A stretch of 38,149 nucleotides of DNA from Tritrichomonas foetus (Eukaryota; Parabasalia; Tritrichomonadida; Tritrichomonadidae): the NCBI GenBank assembly GCA_001839685.1, contig MLAK01000963.1, forward strand, positions 4,017 to 42,165, written 5' to 3'. Under the pieces are notes generated by a model. The model was given only the letters and a program-made list of their open reading frames with translations, was not told the origin of the DNA and searched no databases. How positions within the stretch are numbered: the stretch's first letter is position 1; each line of letters starts with the position of its first letter. Positions 1-8,712 of the stretch are shown here, in pieces. The position numbers were made by a program, and so were the translations under genes.

Positions 1-54
1 AAAGAATAAAGATAAGAAAAAGAATAAAGATAAGAAGTAGAATAAAGATAAGAA
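1..54. repeat. 18-bp tandem repeat, three copies, cut by the window edge
   Basis: Three copies of an 18-base A/G-rich unit (AAAGAATAAAGATAAGAA and variants) run from the first base. Read in frame from base 2 they give Lys-Asn-Lys-Asp-Lys-Lys twice, then TAG at 38-40. The stop replaces the AAG expected in the third copy, and an alternative reading continues to TGA near 75. This could be the lysine-rich C-terminal end of a gene that starts outside the window, or a plain minisatellite. The edge prevents a decision. Confidence 0.7.
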
Positions 55-652
55 GAAGATCAAGTCAGGTTTATGAGGGCCTGGAAAATTACTAGTCCCA
101 TTCATTCAATTTAGAGGAAATGTTATTGGGACTTAACAATGAATTGTAGCCAATTCGAAGTCGATATTTAATAATGATATTATTTAATAATGATATTATT
201 TTATAATGATATGAATTCTAGTTTATTTCAAATCACACTATTCTTATTTTTGCTTATAATTGATCTTTAATATATCTAAAATAAGTGACAAGTATAGAAT
301 TAATGATTCATGAAATTTTTAACACCAAAACTGCTACGATACAATCTTACTGGTGAAAGAAATATCCAAACTATTTTCTTATGTTTTTTAAACTTTTCAA
401 TTACGACCATTACGATACTTTCTCTTTCAAAATAACACGCCAATTACATGTTAATGATAGAAATATGAAAAAATTGGCGATGAGAATTACTACTTCATTC
501 GTTAATTGTTATATATCTCTCTACAAGGTTTAAAAATAAGCAAATAAATATGAACAAAAAATGACAAGGAAAATGAAAGTGAAAAGAAAAAGGAAAGGCA
601 AAGAATAATTGGCTAACACATCTAATTACGCCATTTGTCACACTCAGTATTC

Positions 653-653
<1 letters not shown>
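55..653. other. Gene-free AT-rich intergenic DNA
   Basis: No reading frame with coding character is visible on either strand. The only internal structure is a short AT-rich repeat of about 16 bases (TATTTAATAATGAT type) copied three times at about 164-210. The stretch lies downstream of eRF3, which is transcribed towards it. Confidence 0.5.

Positions 654-725
<72 letters not shown>
654..725. repeat. 72-base A homopolymer (poly-T in the eRF3 sense)
   Basis: An uninterrupted run of 72 A on the plus strand begins after TTCC and ends before TTACTACATT. It lies about 190 bases beyond the eRF3 stop. Because eRF3 is on the minus strand, the tract is poly-T in the direction of transcription, so it is not a retroposed mRNA tail of this gene. 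The exact length may be affected by sequencing or assembly slippage. Confidence 0.9.
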
Positions 726-727
<2 letters not shown>

Positions 728-915
728 ACTACATTTCTAATGCGAAAGATCAATAACAGAATCCTAATTTAGAAACACCAAAACTTTGTCGTAATGAATG
801 ATGATAAAAGAAAATCAAATCAAAAAGGAAGAAATCAAATCAAAAGAAGCTAATTAAAAACAAGAAAGTGAAAGTTATTATCTTAGAAAAGAAGTTTATG
901 TTATACTTTTGGTCT

Positions 916-2550
916 TTACTTACCCTTTGGAAGCTTCTCAACAACACCAACAGCGATTGTAAATCCTTCATGACGAATGATGAACCTACCAAGTTGTGGG
1001 AAGTTTGCGAATGTTTCGATGCAGATAGGTTTGTCAAATTTAAGGATACATTGAACCATTTGTCCCGCACGTACGAATTTCGGATTCTTTTCCGGCTTTG
1101 GACCAGTGACAGCAATAAGGCGGTCGAAGGTCACTTGAACGATTTCTGTGTGGATGTGGCACATGGAAACGAATCCAGATGTGATGAAGTTTGGTGCAGA
1201 AGGTGTAAACCTGAGTTTCACAATAGCCTTTTCTGCAAAGCTGCATGGATTATTTTCGAGGCAAACGACTGAACCAGAAGAGATATCTGCAAGATCAATA
1301 CCAGCGAGATGTACTCTAATGTTATCACCTGGAACACCTGTTCTGATTTTTGTTTCATCGTCGAAAATTCCAGCGACTGTTCCCTTGGCGCCAGATGGCA
1401 TAACGATAATGTTTTGTCCTTCATGAATGACGCCTTTTTCGATTTTACCCATAGCATAAAGGTGCTTAGTCTTATACCTGTCAATGACTGGTAATCTGAA
1501 AGCATCTGTGTCATTACGTGGTGGCATTGGAACTTGATCAAGAGCTTCGAAGAGTGTAGGACCAGTATACCATGGTGCGTCGGCTGTGGCCTTTTCTTTC
1601 AGGTTTCCACCACCGAGAGCAGCAATTGGAATGTAGATGAACTGATCTGGTTTGAATCCAATTTCTCTTGTGATGAATGGATTGAATTTTTCGCGAATTT
1701 GATCATACCTCTCTTTCGACCAATTCACGGTTGGATCATCCATTTTGTTGATGACGCAGATTACATAACGGACACCTGCTGTTTTAGCAATAAGAAGGTG
1801 CTCAGAGGTTTGTCCACCTTTTTCGAATCCAGATTCGAATTCTCCTGTACGAGCAGAGATAACCAAAACAGCTACATCGGCCTGGACAGCACCACCGATC
1901 ATCTGTGGAACATATGATCTGTGTCCTGGTGCGTCAAGAACTGTATATTTGTGAGCTTCTGTTTCGAAATGAGCAACGCCGACTTCTTCTGTCTTTCCTT
2001 TGGCTCTTTCTGTATCTGCAAGATCCATGACCCATGAGAAGTACCACGACTGGCGGCCCTTTGCTTGAGCTTCCTTTTGATATTTCTCGATAGTTCTTTG
2101 GTCGACAATTCCGGCTTCGAAAAGAAGGTGACCGCATAATGTGGATTTTCCTGCATCAACGTGTCCAATGAAAACGAGATTGATCGTCTTTTTTCGTGAT
2201 TCGTCGAGAACTTCGCCTTTGAATTCTTCTTCTTCTTCATCGTAATCGTCATCTTCGGCGGGTTTTAGTTCTTCCTTTGGTTTGACCTTTTCTTCTTTAG
2301 GCTTTGAATGTTCTTTGGGCTTTTCTTCCTTTGGCTTTGGTTCTTCTTTTGGTTGTTCAACTGGCTTTGGTTCTTCTTTTGGTTTTTCAGCTGGTGGCTG
2401 TTCGGCTGGAGGTGGTGGTTGGGTATTTGCTTGATTTCCGATCTTGATATCTAGCTTCGCTGGCTTTTGGATATTCAATGTTTTGCCTGTGCTGAGGTTG
2501 ATCTGAAGACCACCTGTCTTGGCTTTTGGACGCTCGATTTTAAGATTCAT
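916..2550 (-). CDS. Eukaryotic peptide chain release factor 3 (eRF3), GTPase
   Basis: This is eRF3, the GTPase that works with eRF1 to end translation. The 544-residue protein has a charged, Pro/Lys/Glu-rich N-terminal extension (about residues 35-115) and then an EF1-alpha-like GTPase: P-loop GHVDAGKST at 129-137, DAPGH at 206-210 and NKMD at 268-271. The segment DDPTVNWSKERYD after the NKMD box, and RTGEFESGFEKGGQT before it, are typical of eRF3 and separate it from EF1-alpha and Hbs1. Two beta-barrel domains follow, ending in GRFIIRHEGFTIAVG. The frame stays open upstream to 2592, but that codon is TTG. The first ATG is at 2550, and a GCGGTT element lies between the two, so 2550 is the start. 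The stop is embedded in TAAA. It is divergent from P0. The N-terminal extension looks low-complexity and is not Q/N-rich as in yeast Sup35. Confidence 0.93.
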   Translation of the reverse strand: MNLKIERPKAKTGGLQINLSTGKTLNIQKPAKLDIKIGNQANTQPPPPAEQPPAEKPKEEPKPVEQPKEEPKPKEEKPKEHSKPKEEKVKPKEELKPAEDDDYDEEEEEFKGEVLDESRKKTINLVFIGHVDAGKSTLCGHLLFEAGIVDQRTIEKYQKEAQAKGRQSWYFSWVMDLADTERAKGKTEEVGVAHFETEAHKYTVLDAPGHRSYVPQMIGGAVQADVAVLVISARTGEFESGFEKGGQTSEHLLIAKTAGVRYVICVINKMDDPTVNWSKERYDQIREKFNPFITREIGFKPDQFIYIPIAALGGGNLKEKATADAPWYTGPTLFEALDQVPMPPRNDTDAFRLPVIDRYKTKHLYAMGKIEKGVIHEGQNIIVMPSGAKGTVAGIFDDETKIRTGVPGDNIRVHLAGIDLADISSGSVVCLENNPCSFAEKAIVKLRFTPSAPNFITSGFVSMCHIHTEIVQVTFDRLIAVTGPKPEKNPKFVRAGQMVQCILKFDKPICIETFANFPQLGRFIIRHEGFTIAVGVVEKLPKGK

Positions 2551-2575
2551 GAATTTTGTCTGATTGACCAAAAAT

Positions 2576-2581
2576 AACCGC
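2576..2581 (-). promoter_or_regulatory. GCGGTT element upstream of eRF3
   Basis: GCGGTT on the minus strand lies about 26-31 bases before the eRF3 ATG and is followed by ATTTTTGGTCAATCAGAC. The same hexamer lies upstream of P0, P1 and IFT46. It supports the ATG at 2550 rather than the upstream TTG. Its function is inferred. Confidence 0.5.
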
Positions 2582-3038
2582 TTTCCTTTCAAATTTTCAT
2601 GATTAGCGACCGTTTATACACTTTTTGAATAAGCCATTTTTGCATATGCATTGGATTTTTGAATGAATTATTTAAATTCCTTGTTGGTCGATGATGTTTT
2701 GAATTCCTTCTCTCATCTTCATTCGAATGACCATCACTAACTTTTAACATTCGATTTAGTATAATAGAATAGTTGTGAAAGAGTATTTTCATGAGAATAT
2801 CTCAGATATATATCATGTTATCAAAAACATTAAATTGAATCATTCAAATAACATTTTACATTTTATGTAACATAAATTGTATTTCTACCAATTGACAATA
2901 ATTTAAATGCATACATACAGTCAACATGATGATTGAGCTAATATTGAATGATATTTTTGCTGACAAATAAATTGAGTGTATAAGTGGTCATTGTTTTCAT
3001 AATTCAAAAAGTGATGAATACTGGCTCTTTGAAAAGTA
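2582..3038. other. Divergent intergenic region between eRF3 and P0
   Basis: This AT-rich spacer separates the two divergent translation genes. Apart from the GCGGTT elements at its two ends I see no further gene, hairpin or repeat in it. Confidence 0.5.
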
Positions 3039-3044
3039 GCGGTT
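3039..3044 (+). promoter_or_regulatory. GCGGTT element upstream of P0
   Basis: GCGGTTTTGGCTGACC starts 25 bases before the P0 ATG. The core GCGGTTTTGGC is identical to the first 11 bases of the element upstream of P1 at 8675. The 5' untranslated region must be very short if transcription starts after this element. Confidence 0.55.
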
Positions 3045-3063
3045 TTGGCTGACCTTATTCTCA

Positions 3064-4011
3064 ATGCATCACGAGAAAGTTATCCCACAAAAGAAAGTAG
3101 ATTTCTGCAACAGACTTCGCGAATTATTCCGCAAGTACCACAAGATCGTTCTTGTCTCTTCTGAGAACGTTAATGCCACACAGATGCTCCACATCCGTCA
3201 CGACCTCCTTGGCCATGCCGAGATCGTTTTCGGTAAGAACTCTCTTATGCGCCGTGTTGCTGAAGAACTTAAGAAGGAAGTTGGACACCTTGAAGTCATC
3301 GAACCATTCCTCACACGTGGAGTTGGCCTCATCTTCACAAACGAGTCATTCGGTAAGATCAAGGAAGTTATCGATCAGCACTGCGTTGGTTCACCAGCCA
3401 AAGTTGGTGCCATCTCCCCATGCGATGTTACTGTTCCACCAATGAGAACCACCCTTCCACCAACACAAGTTTCCGTTCTCCACGCCCTCGGTATCCAATC
3501 CAAGATTTTCAAGGGTACCATCGAAATCACAAGTGAAAAGCATCTCATCAAGGAAGGTGAAAAGGTCGGAGCCTCAGAAGCTAACCTCCTTTCCCTCCTC
3601 AACATCATGCCATTCAAGTACACCCTCAAGATCGAGCACCTCTTCGATAACGGAAACCTTTACGATCCAGCCATCCTCAATATCTCCGATGCTGTCCTCG
3701 GCGGCAAATTCGCTGAAGCCTTCAAGAACGTCGCTGGCCTCTCACTCGGAATCGGCTATGTCAACCAAGCCTCAGCACCACACATGGTCGGCGCCGCCTT
3801 CAAGGACGTCGCCTCCATCGCCGTCGCCATCGACTACAAGCTTAAGCAAATCGAAGAACTTCAAGCCCTCCTTTCCGACCCAGAAGCCCTCGCCAAGATG
3901 CAAGCCGCCTCAGCTGCCTCAGCATCTACCGGTGCTGCCCCAGCCGAAGAAAAGAAGGAAGAAGAAGAAGTCGTTGAATTAGCTGGTGGTTTCGATGATC
4001 TTTTCGGTTAA
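3064..4011 (+). CDS. 60S acidic ribosomal protein P0 (uL10)
   Basis: P0 is the base of the ribosomal stalk. It binds 23S-like rRNA and carries P1/P2, which recruit translation factors. The 315-residue protein begins with the L10 domain (KVDFCNRLRELFRKYHKIVLVSSENVNATQ), continues through the internal insertion domain, and has an Ala-rich hinge (about 280-295). It ends in an acidic tail closing with GGFDDLFG. The length is normal for eukaryotic P0. The usual eukaryotic tail is of the DDDMGFGLFD kind, so this tail is divergent, but it matches the tail of P1 in this window exactly. Codon use is strongly biased to C-ending codons, unlike its AT-rich neighbours, as expected for a highly expressed gene. 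It is divergent from eRF3. Confidence 0.97.
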   Translation: MHHEKVIPQKKVDFCNRLRELFRKYHKIVLVSSENVNATQMLHIRHDLLGHAEIVFGKNSLMRRVAEELKKEVGHLEVIEPFLTRGVGLIFTNESFGKIKEVIDQHCVGSPAKVGAISPCDVTVPPMRTTLPPTQVSVLHALGIQSKIFKGTIEITSEKHLIKEGEKVGASEANLLSLLNIMPFKYTLKIEHLFDNGNLYDPAILNISDAVLGGKFAEAFKNVAGLSLGIGYVNQASAPHMVGAAFKDVASIAVAIDYKLKQIEELQALLSDPEALAKMQAASAASASTGAAPAEEKKEEEEVVELAGGFDDLFG

Positions 4012-4129
4012 TCTAATTAAGAACTAAAAATTCTTTGATTTTTCATTTTTTTGATTTTCTTTTTTCTTCAAAAAGTGATCTATCGTCTCCTTTTCAATCA
4101 ATCCATCAATCTCGAAAATTTACAAAATT

Positions 4130-5470
4130 ATGACAATGAACGACGATGATCAATCATTAATGTGTGATTTCCTTCAGATCATCAACATCATCGGAGAGTT
4201 CGAAAATAAATTGTTTTTGATTCAAAGAGAAAATGATTTAGATTTTTTACCAAAAATTAAAACTTTTTTTGATGCCATTCATCTAAAAACTAATTTTGCA
4301 CTTTATGAAGGAATTCTTCATTCCCTATCTCACATTTCTATCATTTTAAATTTTAAGGGAACTAACAACAACAATCCGATGATTTGCATTCCTGTTTTAG
4401 ATCTGCTGATTTCGGATTATTCTTTAAAAACTACATTTAATAAATCAACACTCTATTTCATTTTTCATAACAACAATTTATTGTTGCTTCATCTTTATCA
4501 ACAACAAATCATTGATATTTCATTGTTGGAACGTTTGATTTTATCACATAGATACCAAAAAGATTTCATTTACTTCGTACCGGAGTTCTACAAGAATGAT
4601 TTTAATTTTTATGAGCAACATTTGAAGTTATTCAGGATAACTGAAGACGATATTCTGACATTATATGGAGTCAATGAATTTAATATTGATATGTTTGATA
4701 AAAAGCGGAAAGAAATTCATTCTGATGAACTGATTGTTCAAATTTTTAGACAAGATGACTTAGATTCATTCCTTCAATATATATCTCAATATGAACAATT
4801 AGATTTAAAGATAACTATTACTCCATGTAATGAAATCACTGATGAAACGATCAATTATTCTGTTAATATTAGTCTTATTGATTGCTCTATTCTATTAGGA
4901 GCTCTTAAAATTTTTAAATATCTTCTCTTGAATAAACTTAAGACTACTGAAAAATCTATGAAATACGCAGTTATTAGTGGAAATCATGAAATCATTCATA
5001 TTTTGGAAGAAGAATTTAAGTGTGAATTTAATGAAGACAGTTTTTATTCATCAATAAAATACCATCAAACAGAAATTACAGAATATATCGGAAATATTAT
5101 TAAACCAAGCACCAAAAACTTTATAAAACTATGTCAGATATTTGTGGAAACACTTAACTTTTCACATCTATATGATGATTTTCAGACTTATCTATTAGAA
5201 AGAACAAAAATGTCTCTTAATTTCGAAAAATTTCTATTTCAATTACTCGATGAATGTCACATATATGAATCGGATTCTTTTATTATTACTGCTTTAGGCA
5301 CCATATTTTTCTCTAGAAAAAACGACTTTAATGCAATGGCTCGAATACCAAATAAATACAGCTATACTATATTCCATTATTCCTGTATTTTTGGACATTT
5401 TGAACTTGTTGAATTTCTTTTAAAACTCCCAGAAGTTGATGTAAATATAACAAATGATATTTGGATCTAA
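4130..5470 (+). CDS. Ankyrin-repeat protein, DUF3447-like, 5' intact part of a broken gene
   Basis: This 446-residue frame opens with a helical N-terminal region (about 1-230). It is followed by degenerate ankyrin-like helices of the DUF3447 type common in trichomonads (LLGALKIFKYLLLN, YAVISGNHEIIHILEEEF, SSIKYHQTEITEYIG). A clear ankyrin repeat (TIFHYSCIFGHFELVEFLLKLPEVDVN, from 5366) ends it. TAA at 5468 cuts the protein directly after this repeat. More ankyrin repeats continue in the same frame beyond it, so the original protein was longer. Such proteins act as binding scaffolds, but the partner is unknown. The ATG at 4130 is followed by another ATG two codons later. A TCATTT initiator-like site at 4043 is 87 bases upstream. 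The truncated product may still be made, or the whole locus may be a pseudogene. Confidence 0.7.
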   Translation: MTMNDDDQSLMCDFLQIINIIGEFENKLFLIQRENDLDFLPKIKTFFDAIHLKTNFALYEGILHSLSHISIILNFKGTNNNNPMICIPVLDLLISDYSLKTTFNKSTLYFIFHNNNLLLLHLYQQQIIDISLLERLILSHRYQKDFIYFVPEFYKNDFNFYEQHLKLFRITEDDILTLYGVNEFNIDMFDKKRKEIHSDELIVQIFRQDDLDSFLQYISQYEQLDLKITITPCNEITDETINYSVNISLIDCSILLGALKIFKYLLLNKLKTTEKSMKYAVISGNHEIIHILEEEFKCEFNEDSFYSSIKYHQTEITEYIGNIIKPSTKNFIKLCQIFVETLNFSHLYDDFQTYLLERTKMSLNFEKFLFQLLDECHIYESDSFIITALGTIFFSRKNDFNAMARIPNKYSYTIFHYSCIFGHFELVEFLLKLPEVDVNITNDIWI

Positions 5471-6236
5471 ATTCGCAATTTTCCCAAAAAATCAGATTTG
5501 GAATCAAATCACAATGTTTATTTAACACCTCTTCATCTTGCATGTGAAAATGGACATATAGAAATAGCAAAACTTTTACTCGAGCATCCCAATATTGATA
5601 TTAATTCCGAATTATTTATTTAATGAAATATTCATTATAGTTTCCTTTTTTATTAAGATAAAATCTAAAATATTAGTTATTGGGTACCACTTCATAATGC
5701 ATGTGAAAAAGGTTTTACTCAAATTGTTGAATTATTATTAAAACAGACAAACATTGAAGTGAATCCGCGTACAGCAGCTCATTTTTTATTTTTAATTGTT
5801 TTTCATTCAATGAAATGGAATCAATAATTAATATTAATAGAACACCACTTAACCATGCATGTGAATATGGTCATTTAGATGCTGTTAAACTCCTTTTAAA
5901 ACATAACAAGATAGATATTAATTCCAAATCAGAAGCTCTTGGTATTTTTGAGTATGATTAATTTGAATATTCAAATGATATTAATGGAAACATTTAGAGA
6001 ACACCACTTTATTTAGCATGCAAAAAAGGCCATATTGATGTAGTTAGATTTTTATTAGAGCAGCCACATATTGATGTCAATTCATCTTATGCTTTTTTAT
6101 ATTTTTCATAATGATTTCTTCGAAATTTGAGAAGGAATGAATATATGATATTTATGATTCACCCATAGATGCTGCAAATCATAGTGGTTATTGGGAAATC
6201 GTTGATATTTTAAAGAAATATCTTCAAGACAAATAA
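5366..6236 (+). repeat. Ankyrin-core array with 158-159 bp period
   Basis: The codon for the first residue of the TPLH motif recurs at 5366, 5525, 5684, 5842, 6001 and 6159, giving spacings of 159, 159, 158, 159 and 158 bases. Each unit is an 81-base ankyrin core (27 codons, TPLH through DIN) plus a 77-78 base spacer. A usual 33-residue repeat would have an 18-base spacer, so each carries 59-60 extra bases. The cores have diverged from one another in sequence, so this is not a fresh tandem duplication. Confidence 0.85.
5471..6236 (+). pseudogene. Interrupted 3' part of the ankyrin-repeat gene
   Basis: Four further ankyrin cores start at 5525 (TPLHLACENGHIEIAKLLL), 5684 (VPLHNACEKGFTQIVELLL), 5842 (TPLNHACEYGHLDAVKLLL) and 6001 (TPLYLACKKGHIDVVRFLL). 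A C-terminal cap starts at 6159 (SPIDAANHSGYWEIVDILKKYL) and ends at TAA 6234-6236 within TAAA. No core contains a stop or frameshift. Every spacer contains stops: 5468; four between 5606 and 5683; 5819; 5977 and 5995; and more near 6110. The frame also slips by one base in the third and fifth spacers. By normal rules this is a pseudogene; the regular placement of the breaks is discussed as a finding. Confidence 0.75.
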
Positions 6237-6609
6237 ATAATATAATCATCTCGACTCTCTAAAAGATTTTTTTATATCATATATGGCAAAACAGAGATAC
6301 CATTAAAATAATGATACCTTCTTCTAATGTTTTTTTTATTTTGTATGACATAGTTTCATGATTTTTTGAATTGATGACTGACCAAAATTTCATACAAACT
6401 TATTCATCGTTTTTGCTTTTTTGATAGTTTCACAACATAATTCAATGATTTCTATGGATATTTAGTTTTTTATATACTTTAAATTCAAATTTTTCAGAGA
6501 GATATAGTTTTTCACTTCATTTAAGGAATTTCTGGGAAATTTATTTTCAAAAAGTTTCATGAGTTAAATCAATTCAATTATTCAGTGACATGGTCATTTT
6601 TCTGCAAAA
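6237..6609. other. Intergenic region before the S28 peptidase
   Basis: This is AT-rich DNA with no coding frame. Its only recognisable signal is the TCATTT initiator just before the peptidase start. Confidence 0.4.
6594..6599 (+). promoter_or_regulatory. TCATTT initiator of the S28 peptidase
   Basis: TCATTT fits the trichomonad initiator TCAYTW and sits 16 bases before the ATG, inside the context GGTCATTTTTCTGC. It fixes the start at 6610 and implies a leader of about 14 bases. Confidence 0.6.
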
Positions 6610-8184
6610 ATGTTTCTCTTCGCATTATGCTTAAGAATGTTCCGTCTTGATTTCCGCAACGATGTGGAAACATTCTGGTATCAAAACAAAATCGATCATT
6701 TCAACGTAAGCGATAAACGAACCTATCAACAACGATATCACCAAAATCTTGACTATGTTCCTGCTGAAGGCTTCACAAATGTTGTTCTTTACTTCGGTGG
6801 TGAGAGTCCACTTGGCCCATCAGCTGTCGAATCTGGCTCGTATATCGAATTAGCGAAACGCCTCAACGCCTCAATTTTCGGACTCGAACATCGCTTCTTT
6901 GGTCTTTCCCAACCGTTTGATGACCTTTCGAACGAACATCTCAAATATTTAACAATCGATCAAGCAATGGCCGATCTCGCTCAATTCATCGAAGAAAAAA
7001 TCCATAAACACGAACGCGCAAATAAAAACAGTGAAATACGGATAGGCGTTGTTGGCGGTTCCTACCCAGGCGCTCTTTCTTCATGGTTCAGATTGAAATA
7101 TCCCAATTTAGCGTATGCAAGCTGGGCCTCCTCTGCTCCAGTTTATGTTAAAAACGACTTCCCCGAGTACGACAACTACGTTGCAACCCAGCTCGAGCAA
7201 TATTCGCCAAAATGCCTCGCCAACACAAAAATCGCTTTTGATGAGGCCGAAAAGCTTGCCAATACAAACATTGAAAAATTCCGAAGCGATTTTGGTTTTC
7301 TCGAAACTGAGCAATTGACTGACATGTTATATGCAATGACTGATGTTGTTTGCGCCATGGTTCAGTATAATTCTAATTTTGACAACATCATTGAAAAGCA
7401 CTGCCAAATGCAAGAAACTGCAAGCTATGAAAATTTAGTGAAAATTATTATTGAAGTAAATAAAATGCTTGGGCAAACTATGCCAGATAACGACTTACGT
7501 TTACAGAAAAATACATCACTTCAATCAAGCTATGCTAATGGTCGTGCATGGTCCTACATGACCTGCAATGAAGTTGGTTGGTTCCAAACAGCATCCGGCC
7601 GTTTAAGATCAAATACAATTGACCTTAACTATTTTGCTGGACTTTGCCAAGACTTATTTGATATTGATCAACTTGCAGACAATGATGAAAAGAATCGTTA
7701 CTTCGGTTCAAACAATCCACAACAATCCCGTGTTGTTTTCTTAAATGGTGATGTTGATCCATGGAGCACTTTGAGTGTTCATGAAAGTGATGTTTCTCTT
7801 TCAAGGCACGCTGTTATTATTGCCAATGAATCCCACTGTTCTGATTTATACGAAATTTCAGAAAAAGATTCTGAAGTCCTGGCTGATGCCAAAGATTTCG
7901 TCATTCTGCAAATGCAGGACTGGCTGACGCGGGAAGCCTCACAATGCAACCTCACCCTTGTTCATGGAAGATGCGGATTTGATGGATGCGTATGTGAAGA
8001 TAAATGGGGAGGAAAATGCTGTGATGTGCAAATGACAACGAAAGATAACCTTGATATTGCAATCATTTGTTCGATATCAATTCCGGTCGTACTCTTCGTT
8101 TGCGCAATCTTCGCCAGCTGGCTCTGGAGCAGCCACAAGAAGAAGAAAGAGTTGAATCCAATTCCACTGATTACTTCTCACTAA
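6610..8184 (+). CDS. S28-family serine carboxypeptidase, membrane anchored
   Basis: This is a serine peptidase of MEROPS family S28 (lysosomal Pro-X carboxypeptidase / DPP7 type), which cleaves after proline. The predicted triad is Ser151 in GGSYPG, Asp383 in NGDVDPWS and His409 in ESHCSDLY. All three sit in the family's usual motifs and spacing. The short hydrophobic start (FLFALCLRMF) may be a weak signal sequence. After the catalytic domain comes a small Cys-rich EGF-like module (about 450-475, with Cys-x-Cys and Trp-Gly-Gly). A transmembrane helix (about 481-506) and a short Lys-rich cytosolic tail follow. The expected topology is catalytic domain in the lumen or outside the cell. At 524 residues it is slightly longer than soluble family members because of the anchor. 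The stop is embedded in TAAA. The family assignment is firm; substrate and location are inferred. Confidence 0.93.
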   Translation: MFLFALCLRMFRLDFRNDVETFWYQNKIDHFNVSDKRTYQQRYHQNLDYVPAEGFTNVVLYFGGESPLGPSAVESGSYIELAKRLNASIFGLEHRFFGLSQPFDDLSNEHLKYLTIDQAMADLAQFIEEKIHKHERANKNSEIRIGVVGGSYPGALSSWFRLKYPNLAYASWASSAPVYVKNDFPEYDNYVATQLEQYSPKCLANTKIAFDEAEKLANTNIEKFRSDFGFLETEQLTDMLYAMTDVVCAMVQYNSNFDNIIEKHCQMQETASYENLVKIIIEVNKMLGQTMPDNDLRLQKNTSLQSSYANGRAWSYMTCNEVGWFQTASGRLRSNTIDLNYFAGLCQDLFDIDQLADNDEKNRYFGSNNPQQSRVVFLNGDVDPWSTLSVHESDVSLSRHAVIIANESHCSDLYEISEKDSEVLADAKDFVILQMQDWLTREASQCNLTLVHGRCGFDGCVCEDKWGGKCCDVQMTTKDNLDIAIICSISIPVVLFVCAIFASWLWSSHKKKKELNPIPLITSH

Positions 8185-8674
8185 ATATAAGTGTTAATCA
8201 TACTTTATTTTATTTTGTTTTTTCTTGTTTTATTAAGTGAATTTTCAAACAATTGATCTCTGCGAAAGATCTAGGAATTCAATTGAATGAAAAATAATCG
8301 TTCACTTAATTTAGTTTGGTTCTGTTTGATATAAATTTCCTTCAAGTGTAACATTTCAGGTAAAACTTTATGATAAAATGATTCTGTAAATACTACAATG
8401 ACATTTTTACCATTCTTGTTGGTGAAATCACGATTCATGTGATTTTTAAAGTTTTAAATATCATCAAAAACTATGTGCAAAAAAGTTCATTTACATTTTA
8501 AGTTGTAATATTTAATAATTATGCCTTTTTAATCGAATAGAATATATTTCAAAATAATTTTTCTGCTTTTTTTTTAATGATATTTAGAGAGTCATATCCT
8601 TTTGTTATTTGTTATTCATTTATGATAAAATTATAAAAATAACTCCTTTATTTACTGAGATTTTTAATGATTTT
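8185..8674. other. Intergenic region between the S28 peptidase and P1
   Basis: AT-rich DNA of about 490 bases. I see no coding frame, RNA gene or repeat. Confidence 0.4.
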
Positions 8675-8689
8675 GCGGTTTTGGCGGTT
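8675..8689 (+). promoter_or_regulatory. Doubled GCGGTT element upstream of P1
   Basis: GCGGTTTTGGCGGTT holds two GCGGTT copies nine bases apart (8675 and 8684), then ATGGTCAGGCC. The ATG of P1 is 24 bases after the element. The first 11 bases match the P0 element exactly. Confidence 0.6.
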
Positions 8690-8712
8690 ATGGTCAGGCC
8701 TTTTGCAAAAAC

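Noticed and set aside
868..1272. Plus-strand frame opposite eRF3
   Set aside because: It is an antisense shadow of the strongly conserved GTPase gene.
2551..2592. Fourteen-codon N-terminal extension of eRF3
   Set aside because: It begins at TTG, and the shared GCGGTT element lies within it, so the transcript probably starts inside.
3533..3982. Plus-strand frame inside P0 in another frame (149 codons)
   Set aside because: Ser/Pro-rich product caused by the C-biased codons of P0.
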